A stretch of DNA of 45,678 nucleotides from Desulfobacteraceae bacterium (GCA_021737565.1 JAIPDS010000010.1:1-45678), one strand, 5' to 3'. Counted from the first letter of the stretch, positions 8,365 to 17,403 are shown. Notes: a model not told the origin generated them from the letters alone. Program-made: numbers and translations.

Positions 8365-8949
8365 ATGAAAAAACAGCTTTTAAATTACGATACCCTGGTG
8401 AAGGTTGCAAATGCGATCTCCCATTCCAGGGATCCGGAGGAAGTGGTGCTGCTGGCGGTGGAAAGCATTACAAGGGCCCTTGATGTAAAAGGTGCTGCGC
8501 TGTTTCTGGTCAACAGGGAAACAAAGCAACTCGAAATAGCCGCCTCGTTCGGCCTGAGCAACAACTACATAAACAAGGGGCCGCTAAGCGCGCTTAAATC
8601 CATTTCCGAATCCCTGGAGCAAGGCCCGGTGGCAATATACGACGTAGCCGACGATCCAAGGATCCAGTATCCCATGGAAGCCCGGGAAGAAGGCATAGCC
8701 TCTATTCTTTCGGTGCCAGTAATGATCCAGGGACGCTCCATAGGAGTTCTTCGGGTCTATACGGCCGAACCCTGGGAGTTCACACTTGAGGATGTGAATT
8801 TCGTACAGGCCGTGGGAAGCATTACCGGCATGGCTATTGACATGGCACGCCATTACAAGGGGATGAAACAAAGCATAGATGTGCTCAAAACAATGCGCGC
8901 CAAGGGCGGGGGTAAATCAGCTCCGGGGCCCGCACAGGACATGGCGTAA
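8365..8949 (+). CDS. GAF domain protein
   Basis: A 194-residue soluble protein made of one GAF domain (roughly 15-170) with no output domain. Typical GAF stretches are ALDVKGAALFLVN, the VAIYDVADDPRIQYP segment and IASILSVPVMIQGRSIGVLRVY. Such stand-alone GAF proteins bind a small ligand or act as sensory partners; nothing here shows the ligand. The start at 8365 has a G-rich ribosome site (GGGGGGCGG) five bases before it; an upstream ATG at 8314 would add 17 atypical residues. It is followed 96 bases later by the acyltransferase, possibly in one transcript. Confidence 0.82.
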   Translation: MKKQLLNYDTLVKVANAISHSRDPEEVVLLAVESITRALDVKGAALFLVNRETKQLEIAASFGLSNNYINKGPLSALKSISESLEQGPVAIYDVADDPRIQYPMEAREEGIASILSVPVMIQGRSIGVLRVYTAEPWEFTLEDVNFVQAVGSITGMAIDMARHYKGMKQSIDVLKTMRAKGGGKSAPGPAQDMA

Positions 8950-9045
8950 ATAAAACAATCATCCTGTTGATTTTCAGGTCCGGGCTGTGATATCCGGAAA
9001 ATGTCTGGTTCATCCGGTTTCACTGTCTGAAGAAAGGAGAACTGT

Positions 9046-9963
9046 ATGCTCTCGTTTCTGCCCGGACCGATAAGGGCTGTGATCGCGTTCCTTCTCTACA
9101 CGGCAAACACCATGGGCGGGGTGCTTACCATGATACCGTTTATCGTGCTCAAGGTGGCCATCCCGCACGAAGAAACACGCCATCAGCTCACCCGCGTGAT
9201 TACGGCCATCGCCTGGATATGGGTTGATATTAACAGCCTTATCCTGTATGCAACACAGAAAATCCGGTTTGACACCGAGGGACTGGAGGGCTATAACCCG
9301 AAATCATCGTATCTTGTTATCAGCAACCACCGCTCATGGGCGGACATAGTGATGCTGCAGCACCTGTTCAAACACCGGATACCCTTTCTCAAATTCTTTA
9401 TAAAAAGGGGACTCATCTGGGTGCCGCTTCTTGGCATTGCGTGGTGGGCTCTTGATTTTCCATTCATGAAACGTTATTCAAAAGAATTTTTAGAAAAACA
9501 TCCGGAACTTAAGGGAAAAGACATAGAGACCACCCGCACATACTGCGAAAAATTTAAAAGATCGCCTGTCTCGGTAATAAATTTTGTTGAAGGTACAAGA
9601 TTTGACGAATCCAAAAGACAAAAATATGGTTCCCCCTACCGCCACCTGTTAAAGCCCCGGGCCGGGGGAACCGCGGTTGTGCTCTCTGTTATGGGAGAAA
9701 CCCTGGAGGCGATTATTGACGTCACAATAGTGTATCCTGAAAACAGCCCTCCGCTGCCGTTTTGGAATTTTTTAAAGGGGAAAATCCCCATGGTGGTTCT
9801 CCGTGCACGCAGGCTGGAAATCCCTTCAGAGTTTACTGGCCGCAGCTACGACCAGGACCCGGAATTCAGGGAGCAGATCAAAAATTGGGTAAACGAACTT
9901 TGGGAAGAAAAGGACCGGCAGATAGCCGATATTCTTGAAAAATATAAGGAGGGAAACCGATGA
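9046..9963 (+). CDS. PlsC-type 1-acylglycerol-phosphate acyltransferase
   Basis: A 305-residue membrane-associated acyltransferase of the PlsC/LPLAT family, closest in pattern to YihG-like members. It would transfer an acyl group to a lysophospholipid on the cytoplasmic side of the inner membrane. The catalytic HX4D motif is NHRSWAD (His95, Asp100) and the substrate-binding EGTR is at 182-185. Hydrophobic segments at about 10-35 and 55-70 anchor the N-terminus. AAGGAG lies six bases before the ATG. Its stop overlaps the start of the following membrane protein by four bases, so the two are translationally coupled. Confidence 0.9.
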   Translation: MLSFLPGPIRAVIAFLLYTANTMGGVLTMIPFIVLKVAIPHEETRHQLTRVITAIAWIWVDINSLILYATQKIRFDTEGLEGYNPKSSYLVISNHRSWADIVMLQHLFKHRIPFLKFFIKRGLIWVPLLGIAWWALDFPFMKRYSKEFLEKHPELKGKDIETTRTYCEKFKRSPVSVINFVEGTRFDESKRQKYGSPYRHLLKPRAGGTAVVLSVMGETLEAIIDVTIVYPENSPPLPFWNFLKGKIPMVVLRARRLEIPSEFTGRSYDQDPEFREQIKNWVNELWEEKDRQIADILEKYKEGNR

Positions 9964-10451
9964 CGCTGCAGGACGCCGATCTTAAGAAAACTTATACTTT
10001 CACCGATTACATATCATGGACCCTTCTGACGCTGATTCCCGTTTTAACGGCCATTTATGGCATTTCACGGGCCTCTGTCCTATGGACCATTGTATACCTG
10101 ATAGTAATGGCAATCTGTTTTGCAGGCATCATATACAGATTTTTCTGCACGCATTGCCCCCATTACAAAAACGCAGGCCAGAGCACAAAATGCATATTTT
10201 TATGGAAAGTACCCGCCTATTTTGACCCGCGGCCCGGCCCCTTAAGTTTCTTTGACAGATTAATGGTATCTGCGGGATTTATTATTGCGGTTGCTTTCCC
10301 TGTATACTGGCTGCTTGCCCGCCCCCTTCTGCTGATTATTTACGCCCTTTCCTGGGCGGTGCTCTTTATTTTCCTTTACAAATACGAATGCATAAGATGC
10401 ATTTACAAAGACTGCCCCATGAACAGGGTCACTGAAATCTCCGGCTCATAA
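9960..10451 (+). CDS. Cys-rich four-helix membrane protein, unknown
   Basis: A 163-residue protein I do not recognise. It has four predicted membrane helices (about 18-37, 41-61, 100-120, 122-142). After helix 2 comes Cys63, Cys66 and Cys78 (CTHCP ... C), and after helix 4 comes Cys144, 147 and 152 (CIRC-x4-CP). Both cysteine groups would lie on the same side of the membrane and could bind a metal, form an iron-sulfur site or be redox-active. It overlaps the acyltransferase stop by four bases (ATGA), so a role beside that enzyme in membrane lipid work is possible but unproven. A strong terminator follows. Confidence 0.75.
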   Translation: MTLQDADLKKTYTFTDYISWTLLTLIPVLTAIYGISRASVLWTIVYLIVMAICFAGIIYRFFCTHCPHYKNAGQSTKCIFLWKVPAYFDPRPGPLSFFDRLMVSAGFIIAVAFPVYWLLARPLLLIIYALSWAVLFIFLYKYECIRCIYKDCPMNRVTEISGS

Positions 10452-10473
10452 GGGGTTTGGACGGTCGTAAAAT

Positions 10474-10516
10474 GCGAAAGCCGCAGGCAGAATCATCGCC
10501 CGCGGCTTTCGCTTTA
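10474..10516. terminator. Intrinsic terminator between convergent operons
   Basis: An 11-bp perfect stem, GCGAAAGCCGC at 10474-10484 pairing with 10502-10512, closes a 17-base loop and is followed by TTT. It lies 22 bases after the membrane-protein stop codon and 32 bases from the rnfB stop on the other strand. The T-tract is short, so efficiency is uncertain. Confidence 0.65.
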
Positions 10517-10547
10517 CAGGGGAGGGGGGGTAAAACATTGTTAATTA

Positions 10548-12629
10548 TTATGCAGCATTCTGAGTCTTATCAGGGTCATAGCACACCCGGCAGCAATTAA
10601 GGCATCGAACGGCTTCGGCCAGGGCATCCGGCTCTGCAAGCACCTGATCCACTTCAATAAAACTGGTAATCCGCTCTTTTACCGGGATTTCCGGCATTTG
10701 AGCCCTTTTGCTCTTTTTAACCCCGGGTATGGAATCAAACAGGGATTCCTGTATATGACGCTTTGACAGCAATGCCTTCGGCTCCGGTTTTACTTCCTTT
10801 CCCTTTAAAAACAAATCTATGGCCCTTGCAGCACGCCTGCCGCCTCCGATGGCGTCCACCACCAGGGCCGGCCCGGTAGCCCCGTCTCCTGCAGCGAAAA
10901 TATAGGGAACATTAGACCTGCATGTGTCAGGATCAACATCAATTGTCCCCCATCTTGTAATGTTAAGCTCCTCCATCCGGGTGCCTTTTGTGCAAAACGC
11001 AGTATCTGTTGACTGACCGATCGCGGTAATAATCATGTCCACGTCAAGAACGGTTTCAGATCCCTCCACGGGTACGGGGCGCCTGCGTCCGCTTGCATCC
11101 GGCTCGCCAAGCTCCATCTTTAAATACTCGAGGCCTTTCACATTGCCCTCATCATCGCCTAAGACCTGGTTGGGGGCGGCCAAGTAAATGGACTCTATCC
11201 CCTCATGCGCTGCAGCCTCAATTTCCACCTCATTGGCAGGCATTTCCTTTCTTGTTCTGCGATAGACAATGTATACTTTTTCAACCCCGAGACGCACCAG
11301 TGTACGGGCGCAGTCAATCGCGGTGTTGCCGCCCCCTATTACCGCGGCACGTTTTCCTGCCTGTATCTTTTCCTGGTTTCCTATGCGTGAAAGAAAATCG
11401 ATGCCGGTGTAGCAGCCGTTTAAGTCCTCTCCCGGGATGTTGAGCCTGTAGTCCTTCCATGAACCCACACCCATGAAAATGGCGTCAAAGCCGGCACCCA
11501 CAAGGGAGCCGAGATCAAAGTCAACCCCCATTTTTACGTTGGTATGATATTGAATGCCAAGGTTTAGTATCCCCTGAATCTCCCAGTCAAGCACCGCCTT
11601 GGGAAGCCTGTACTCGGGTATGCCGTATCTGAGCATTCCGCCCATCTTGGGCATGGCTTCGAAAATGTTGACGCTGTGACCGACCCTTCGCAGAAAATAT
11701 GCGCAGCTTAGCCCTGCAGGCCCGCCGCCAATTACCGCCACCTTTTTGCCGGTATCCGGTGCGCAGGGGATGGGGATTCTCTTGCCGGAATTCATCTCCA
11801 TATCCGCCACAAAGCGCTTGAGCTGATTAATGGAAACGGACTCTTCGTCTTCTATGGCTCTTCTGCAGTATTCTTCGCAGGGGTGAGGGCATACACGCCC
11901 GCATGCCAGAAGAAGCGGGTTACGCTCCCTGATTGTATCAACCGCGGATTCGTATTCTTTATTCCTGATCTGACCGATATACCTGGGAATATCTATTTCC
12001 GCCGGGCAGGTCTGCTGGCACGGTGAGAGCGCGTCGTCTTCGGTATTTAAGTGCAGGAGCCTCTGGGACATCGTACGCACTTCCATAATGGATTTCGGGC
12101 ACACCTTTTCACAGGCACCGCAGCCCACGCATTTATTCCTGTCTACAACCGGATAACCATTGGGGCCCATCCTCAGGGCATCGAACTTGCAAGCCCTCAC
12201 ACAGTCACCAAATCCAAGGCATCCTATTTCGCAGTCTCTTTTACCCCCGTAAAACGCATTAACCGCGCTGCACCTGTTTAACCCCTGGTAAAAAAACCGG
12301 TCGGTAGCCCTGTCTCCACCCTGACAATTATTGTAGGACTTAAGCGGCTCCGCTGTGCCGGCTTCCGCCCCCATGATCGCCGCAATCTCGCCCACATTTT
12401 CCGGTCCGATCAGGATGCAGACATTGGGAGGGGCCTGTCCGTTTACTATGGCCTCGGCTGCCGCACCGCAGCCGGTATATCCGCATCCGCCACAGTTGGC
12501 ACCTGCAAGCAGGTCTTCCACCTTTGCAATCCGGGGATCCTCATATACGTAGAATATCCTGGAGGCCACGCTTAATGCTGCTCCGCATGCGCCCCCAAGA
12601 CCAAGTGTAAACAGTATTGCTTCTATCAC
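10548..12629 (-). CDS. rnfB: RnfB fused to GltD/NfnB-like NADPH oxidoreductase
   Basis: A 693-residue fusion. Residues 1-185 are RnfB, the ferredoxin-accepting subunit of the Rnf complex: an N-terminal membrane helix, the Cys46-49-54-71 cluster domain, and a two-cluster ferredoxin domain (Cys133, 137, 143, 147 and Cys167, 170, 173, 177). From about 200 a GltD/NfnB-like unit follows with its own cluster cysteines (204, 208, 243, 247, 251, 255), an FAD motif (GGGPAG near 298) and an NAD(P) motif (GGGNTAID) followed by YRRTRKEMPA, an arginine-rich stretch typical of NADPH sites. The C-terminus adds CLNCCRVC. The start is GTG with AGAGGA upstream. It is last in the rnf operon. The fusion suggests electron exchange between ferredoxin, NADPH and Rnf. 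Confidence 0.92.
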   Translation of the reverse strand: MIEAILFTLGLGGACGAALSVASRIFYVYEDPRIAKVEDLLAGANCGGCGYTGCGAAAEAIVNGQAPPNVCILIGPENVGEIAAIMGAEAGTAEPLKSYNNCQGGDRATDRFFYQGLNRCSAVNAFYGGKRDCEIGCLGFGDCVRACKFDALRMGPNGYPVVDRNKCVGCGACEKVCPKSIMEVRTMSQRLLHLNTEDDALSPCQQTCPAEIDIPRYIGQIRNKEYESAVDTIRERNPLLLACGRVCPHPCEEYCRRAIEDEESVSINQLKRFVADMEMNSGKRIPIPCAPDTGKKVAVIGGGPAGLSCAYFLRRVGHSVNIFEAMPKMGGMLRYGIPEYRLPKAVLDWEIQGILNLGIQYHTNVKMGVDFDLGSLVGAGFDAIFMGVGSWKDYRLNIPGEDLNGCYTGIDFLSRIGNQEKIQAGKRAAVIGGGNTAIDCARTLVRLGVEKVYIVYRRTRKEMPANEVEIEAAAHEGIESIYLAAPNQVLGDDEGNVKGLEYLKMELGEPDASGRRRPVPVEGSETVLDVDMIITAIGQSTDTAFCTKGTRMEELNITRWGTIDVDPDTCRSNVPYIFAAGDGATGPALVVDAIGGGRRAARAIDLFLKGKEVKPEPKALLSKRHIQESLFDSIPGVKKSKRAQMPEIPVKERITSFIEVDQVLAEPDALAEAVRCLNCCRVCYDPDKTQNAA

Positions 12630-12678
12630 GACAGTTCCTCTTGAAGATAAACAAAAATTAAACTACATCGTTCGCAGG

Positions 12679-13254
12679 CTATGCCATACCCTTAAATCCC
12701 CAAAACGCAAGGGCCAGCATTCCGGCAGTAACCAATCCGATGGATGTATCCTGCAGCGGCCTTGGTACGCGCCCCAGTATAATCCGCTCCCTTACTCCTG
12801 CAAAAAGGATCAGGGCCAGTCCGAATCCTGCCGCATAGGCTATGGAAGCGATAAGAGCCTCCAGAAAAATGTATTCCTCCTTAATGTTAATTAAGCAGAC
12901 ACCCATTACCGCGCAGTTTGTAGTGATCAACGGCAAAAATATTCCAAGCCCTGAATAAAGGGCCGGTATCATTTTCTTCATGAACATTTCCACGAACTGA
13001 ACCAGCGAAGCAATCACCAGAATAAATGCAATAGTTCTCAGGTACTCAATATCAAGAGCTTTTAAGAAGTAATGATCCACAATCCAGGTAATAATCCCTG
13101 CCATGGTCAATACAAAAATAACTGCTCCGGCCATTCCTACAGCAGTGTCCATTTTTTTTGAGGTGCCCAGAAACGGGCAGTTTCCCAAATACTGGGCCAG
13201 GACGATGTTATTTATAAAAATACAGCTTATGATTAACACTAAATATTCGCCCAT
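12679..13254 (-). CDS. rnfA: Rnf complex membrane subunit RnfA
   Basis: A 191-residue integral membrane subunit with six predicted helices, the usual length for RnfA. It contains the conserved IFINNIVLAQYLGNCPFLG segment near residue 11 and a second conserved cysteine segment, LITTNCAVMGVCL; these cysteines bind an intramembrane iron-sulfur cluster between RnfA and RnfE. The start at 13254 fits the family; an upstream in-frame start at 13308 would add 18 residues that run back towards rnfE. A ribosome site (GGAAGAG) precedes the chosen ATG. It sits between rnfE and rnfB. Confidence 0.93.
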   Translation of the reverse strand: MGEYLVLIISCIFINNIVLAQYLGNCPFLGTSKKMDTAVGMAGAVIFVLTMAGIITWIVDHYFLKALDIEYLRTIAFILVIASLVQFVEMFMKKMIPALYSGLGIFLPLITTNCAVMGVCLINIKEEYIFLEALIASIAYAAGFGLALILFAGVRERIILGRVPRPLQDTSIGLVTAGMLALAFWGFKGMA

Positions 13255-13277
13255 AATATTCTCTTCCTGTCCTTTAC

Positions 13278-13871
13278 TTATTTCTTGCCCAGCATATTCA
13301 TGATACACAACATCAATCCCAGACAGACAAAGGCTCCCGGGGCCTCAACCATAAATGTAAACGGCTCGAAGGAAGCACCAAAAACAGGATTGCCCCAAAA
13401 AGTCCCGCTGCCCAGTACTTCACGGATTGCGCCCAGCGCACCAAGTGACAATGTAAAGCCGATACCAATGCCAAGGCCGTCTGCGACCGAAAGCACGGGA
13501 CCATTTTTTGATGCAAAGGCTTCTGCCCGCCCCAAAACGATGCAGTTAACAACTATCAGGGGAATAAATATCCCAAGGCTCATATAAAGCCGGTATGCAA
13601 ATGCCTGAGATACCAGTTCTACTACTGTGACAAATGTTGCTATGATAATTATAAAGCACGCAATCCTGATTTTGGGCGGTATAATGTTGCGCAGGATCGA
13701 TACCAACAGATTTGAGCAAACCAGTACAAAGGTGGTTGCCAAACCCATTCCCAGCCCGTCTTCAACTGTTTTAGTAACCGCCAAGGTCGGACAAAGGCCA
13801 AGTACCAGCCTAAAGGGCGGTATCTCCTCCCACAGGCCCTTTACAAATTCCTGACTGATTGATTTTGCCAT
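13278..13871 (-). CDS. rnfE: Rnf complex membrane subunit RnfE
   Basis: A 197-residue membrane subunit homologous to RnfA and forming the mirrored half of the ion-translocating core. It has about six helices, the LVLGLCPTLAVT segment near residue 23 and the VVNCIVLGRAEAFA segment near 107, each with the cysteine used for the shared intramembrane cluster. AGGAG lies about ten bases before the ATG. It is 23 bases upstream of the rnfA start and 13 bases after rnfG. Confidence 0.93.
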   Translation of the reverse strand: MAKSISQEFVKGLWEEIPPFRLVLGLCPTLAVTKTVEDGLGMGLATTFVLVCSNLLVSILRNIIPPKIRIACFIIIIATFVTVVELVSQAFAYRLYMSLGIFIPLIVVNCIVLGRAEAFASKNGPVLSVADGLGIGIGFTLSLGALGAIREVLGSGTFWGNPVFGASFEPFTFMVEAPGAFVCLGLMLCIMNMLGKK

Positions 13872-13884
13872 AAACTGTTCACTC

Positions 13885-14478
13885 CTACTTGGTAAAGGTT
13901 TTCACCTTTTCCTTAATTTGGGATTGCAGTTCCTTGTAGGTTTCCGCGGCCTTACCAACAGCAGCACAAACTCCCCGTGATGTAAACGTAGCCCCTGAAA
14001 TCGGAATGATACTGCCTCCGTCCTTTTTCACCTTGGGATCCGCAGATATATCCAATCCGGCAAACTGATTCTTAAAATCTTCGGCTGTTTCAACTCTGGC
14101 CCCAACGCCGGGTGTCTCGTTATGGGTCGTAACGCTGACACCCTTGATCTTATCGGTATTTATATTAAAGGCAACCATTACCCCCATCTCGCCGCCATAA
14201 CCGCCTGCCTTTGTTTCAAAGGCCACGGCCTTGGGCTTGCCTTCATATATACCGACGAAAAAGTTTTTTTCCTTCCCGTCAATCTTAATTTCAAAACGGT
14301 CTGATACCGGATCGTTGGAAGCCTTAGGCAGAATTTTCTCAATTGCGGGGCCCTTAACGAATTTAAGGATCTGGCTGTCAATACGATCCTGAGTGCTGTT
14401 TTTCAAGGCCGCAAGCACTCCCCCTGAAAGACAGCTTAACACCGTCAAAACAACAATCATCTTCACCATTTCACGCAT
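13885..14478 (-). CDS. rnfG: Rnf complex FMN-binding subunit RnfG
   Basis: A 197-residue subunit with one N-terminal membrane helix (about 6-25) and a periplasmic FMN-binding domain. SGATFTSRGVC near residue 160 carries the threonine to which FMN is covalently attached in this family; ETPGVGARVE upstream of it is also conserved. The start overlaps the rnfD stop codon by eight bases, indicating coupled translation. It passes electrons along the periplasmic branch of Rnf and could be where the octaheme cytochrome of this operon docks, which is inference. Confidence 0.93.
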   Translation of the reverse strand: MREMVKMIVVLTVLSCLSGGVLAALKNSTQDRIDSQILKFVKGPAIEKILPKASNDPVSDRFEIKIDGKEKNFFVGIYEGKPKAVAFETKAGGYGGEMGVMVAFNINTDKIKGVSVTTHNETPGVGARVETAEDFKNQFAGLDISADPKVKKDGGSIIPISGATFTSRGVCAAVGKAAETYKELQSQIKEKVKTFTK

Positions 14479-15436
14479 GATGCATAATCCTTCCCATTGC
14501 TTTGGGTCTGATCTTTTCTATAAGCGGATGAATCAGATTAATAATCAGAATTGCGTATATCACTCCGTCCACATGTGCACCCAGATTCCTTATCAGGACT
14601 GTGAGAAAACCGCCGAGCGCGCCGTAAATAAGCATGGGGAAAAAGTGCACCGGTGAAGAGGAATCTTCTGTTGCCAGAAAAAATGCGCCGATCAGTGAAA
14701 ATCCGGTCAGTAAATGAAAACCGGGCGACGCATAGATCTCCGGGTTACAGAGATTAAAGCAAAGAGCCGTGATAAAAATGCCGGCTAAGAAGGAAACAGA
14801 TATTTCCCAACGGATAAAACCCCTAATAATAAGATATATGCCGCCCAGAATCAATCCAAGCCCGAAAGTAGCCCCTATGCCACCTGTCTGCCTGCCCAGC
14901 AGCAGATCCATCATTCCGAAATCCAGGGCGCCGGTTCCCTGAAATTTATAGAGCACCAGCGGATAGGCAGCTTTAAAATTAAAGCTGTAGTCTACAAGCA
15001 TAGCGTTGAAATCAAGGTATAACGGCCATGAAATCAGAAGAATTGCGTAGGCCACAGCTACGGGATTAAACGGGTTGCCGCCTATACCGCCGTAAATCTG
15101 TTTTCCTATGACCACCGCCACCAGGGTCCCGACAATAACCACCCACCACGGAACCATTGCAGGTAGCAGCATACCGAAAAGCAATCCGATAAGGGCTGCA
15201 CTTCCGTCGCCTATGGATACCGGGCGGCGCATAAGCAGGTTCATCAAGAATTCCCAAGCCATTGCAGAGCCAACCGAAAGAGTCAACACTGCCAGAGCCG
15301 GTAAACCATACTGAACCAGCCCGGCTATCACCGCTATCAGTGTGGCTGCTATGATATTATAGTGCTTGGTTGTTATACTGCTCCCGTCATGCCAGAACGG
15401 GGCATGTGAAACTGTTAGCTTGATTCTGTTAGGCAT
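14471..15436 (-). CDS. rnfD: Rnf complex membrane subunit RnfD
   Basis: A 321-residue membrane subunit related to NqrB, with about nine helices. GGNPFNPVAVAYAILL near residue 120 is a family hallmark, and TGGIGATFGL contains the GAT motif where a second FMN is covalently bound. The start at 15436 is chosen because GGAGG lies six bases before it; an upstream ATG at 15454 precedes that site. This ATG overlaps the rnfC stop by eight bases. RnfD forms part of the ion path. Confidence 0.92.
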   Translation of the reverse strand: MPNRIKLTVSHAPFWHDGSSITTKHYNIIAATLIAVIAGLVQYGLPALAVLTLSVGSAMAWEFLMNLLMRRPVSIGDGSAALIGLLFGMLLPAMVPWWVVIVGTLVAVVIGKQIYGGIGGNPFNPVAVAYAILLISWPLYLDFNAMLVDYSFNFKAAYPLVLYKFQGTGALDFGMMDLLLGRQTGGIGATFGLGLILGGIYLIIRGFIRWEISVSFLAGIFITALCFNLCNPEIYASPGFHLLTGFSLIGAFFLATEDSSSPVHFFPMLIYGALGGFLTVLIRNLGAHVDGVIYAILIINLIHPLIEKIRPKAMGRIMHHA

Positions 15437-16703
15437 TTGCTTCCTCCGCTGCATTCATGCGTTCCACAGCATGCTTGGCCAGCCTGATGAACTGGAAGAC
15501 CGGTATCCTGGACTCGCACACATAGGCACAAAGCCCGCATTCAATGCAGGAAAACAAAGCCGTACGCTCTGCGGCCTGTTCGTATTCTCCCGCATCCATA
15601 TATCTGACCAATTCATTTACCGGTATGTTAACCGGGCAGATCCTGACGCATTGCCCGCAATTGGTGCAGGGGGTATCGGTTCCTTCAACTATGGTTTCTT
15701 TCCCCTGAATTATTACGGCGTCGGTATCGGGTTCCACCGGATGATCTGGTGAATAAAGCGCGGCCCCTGTCATGGGACCTCCTGCTATAAGCCTGTCTCC
15801 GGGCTCGATCTTTTCGCCCACGGCGGCAAGAATATCAGTAATCGGCGTTCCCACGGTCACGGAGACAAGTTTGCGGGTCCCGTCCTTTTTGACTGTGGTT
15901 ACGATCTTTTCCATGGGAATCAGGCCGGAGCTGAAGGCTTCTCCTATCGATGCCACTGCCTCTGCCGTAAAAAGGGCAATACCCCCCTGCCCTGTCTGTT
16001 CGGGGAGCAAATACCTAAGGATCATCTCCGGATGGGCCAAAGGATATTTGCTGCCCACTGCTCTTACCCCTGCGGCAGTGGATCCGGCCACCTGCACCTG
16101 ATGCTGTGCAACCGTAATTACCACATTCTGCACCCCCGTGATTTTACGGAGTATATCTATGCCGGTCTTGACAGATGCAATACCGGTCTTGATTACATAT
16201 TGATTGGTGACTGTCATAAGATCCCGGTCTGCGCCAAGGACCACAATTGTCTTAACTGATCTGTCGGGATCCTGAAACTGAGCCAGGTCGGGCTTCCCGG
16301 CAGAGGCGGCCAGAAAGCGGGCCGCTTCCTGTAACGAGGGGTTTTGCGACACTTCCTTAAAAGGAGTGTCAGCCGAATCTCCGCCTTCCTGGTCAATATC
16401 AATTATCACGGCGGTCATCTGTTTTTCCATCATTCCCAAAAAAGAGGAGATTTCCGCTATCCGTCCCGCCACAGGGCTGATCGTGTATGCTTTCGGATTG
16501 TCTTCATAAAGCTGCAGACGCTGTCCGGGGACTACTGAGTCGCCTTTTTTTATCATTGTTCTGCCCGCGCGGGTAAAAGGCGCATCAATAAAAAGGGTTA
16601 CGCGCCGCCCGGGCTTGACAGAGACGGGTTCGGGCCGTACGTCTTCAATGGTGTCGTATTCGAGCTTCGGTCTCGCGATTCCGAAAAAAGACCTCTTAAT
16701 CAT
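15429..16703 (-). CDS. rnfC: Rnf complex NADH-interacting subunit RnfC
   Basis: A 424-residue peripheral subunit that carries FMN, binds NAD(H) and holds two 4Fe-4S clusters. The cluster motifs are CTNCGQCVRICP (near 340) and CIECGLCAYVC (near 380). It lacks the long alanine-rich C-terminal extension of gamma-proteobacterial RnfC, as is usual outside that group. AAAGGTGG precedes the ATG. It lies 58 bases after the cytochrome gene and is followed by overlapping rnfD, giving the order C-D-G-E-A-B seen in many anaerobes. Confidence 0.93.
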   Translation of the reverse strand: MIKRSFFGIARPKLEYDTIEDVRPEPVSVKPGRRVTLFIDAPFTRAGRTMIKKGDSVVPGQRLQLYEDNPKAYTISPVAGRIAEISSFLGMMEKQMTAVIIDIDQEGGDSADTPFKEVSQNPSLQEAARFLAASAGKPDLAQFQDPDRSVKTIVVLGADRDLMTVTNQYVIKTGIASVKTGIDILRKITGVQNVVITVAQHQVQVAGSTAAGVRAVGSKYPLAHPEMILRYLLPEQTGQGGIALFTAEAVASIGEAFSSGLIPMEKIVTTVKKDGTRKLVSVTVGTPITDILAAVGEKIEPGDRLIAGGPMTGAALYSPDHPVEPDTDAVIIQGKETIVEGTDTPCTNCGQCVRICPVNIPVNELVRYMDAGEYEQAAERTALFSCIECGLCAYVCESRIPVFQFIRLAKHAVERMNAAEEANA

Positions 16704-16761
16704 GGACCCACCTTTGCTTGGATTTTATTTCGCGGCAGTTAAAACTGCGCGGCCGTAATGA

Positions 16762-17403
16762 TTAATATCCGTGGCATCTTTGACAATCATTCTCTGTCGG
16801 CCCGGCTCCCATATACTCATGGCATTGCCTACACTGGTTATGGAAAGCATCAGTGCGATTGCGCGGCTTGTGGCAGGCATTGCAGTCTTCGGTTGCCGGA
16901 CCCGTGCCAAAATCCTCGTGGCACCCTATGCACTGCCGGTGATAGGAATCCGCCAGGCTCGGCATATACTCATCGCCGGTATCGGCATGACAGGCATTGC
17001 AGTTCTGGGGAGCGGCTCCGCTGCTCTGGTCATACATGTGATGGCAGTCCGTGCAGGAAAGCCCGTAATACTCTGCATGAACATCATGATCAAAAATCCC
17101 TTTCTCACCGAGCGCCGGCTTGCGGGAGCTTTCTCCTGTATGGCAGCTGCCGCATGAGATCTCCTGCCCTTCTTTATCGCCCCCTTCCCATGCAATCTTG
17201 TGATGGCATTCCATGCATTCTAGCCCGTAGCTTTCGCTGTGGGTCATATGTTTGAAAAGGACGTTTTCACCGGTACACTCGTAAAATACGCGAACCGGCT
17301 CTTCCGGAGACCTGGCCTGGATAACGCCGTAAGATACAACCCCGACAATAAGACAGACCAGCGCTGCTGCACCGGCGAATTTCAGTTCTTTTTTCACTGG
17401 CAT
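16762..17403 (-). CDS. Rnf-associated octaheme c-type cytochrome
   Basis: A 213-residue membrane-anchored cytochrome with eight CXXCH haem motifs, at Cys63, 84, 117, 135, 158, 174, 191 and 207. One hydrophobic segment (about 8-28) anchors it so that the haem domain is periplasmic. Spare histidines in FKHMTH, FDHDVH, SYHRQC and AFHNQC are likely distal ligands, giving bis-His haems as in the cytochrome c3/c7 class. The start at 17403 has GGAAG nine bases upstream; a second ATG nine codons earlier is weaker. It opens the rnf operon. Multihaem cytochromes next to rnf are known in methanogens with cytochromes (MmcA) and in some sulfate reducers, where they link Rnf to periplasmic or quinone electron carriers. 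Confidence 0.9.
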   Translation of the reverse strand: MPVKKELKFAGAAALVCLIVGVVSYGVIQARSPEEPVRVFYECTGENVLFKHMTHSESYGLECMECHHKIAWEGGDKEGQEISCGSCHTGESSRKPALGEKGIFDHDVHAEYYGLSCTDCHHMYDQSSGAAPQNCNACHADTGDEYMPSLADSYHRQCIGCHEDFGTGPATEDCNACHKPRNRTDAFHNQCRQCHEYMGAGPTENDCQRCHGY

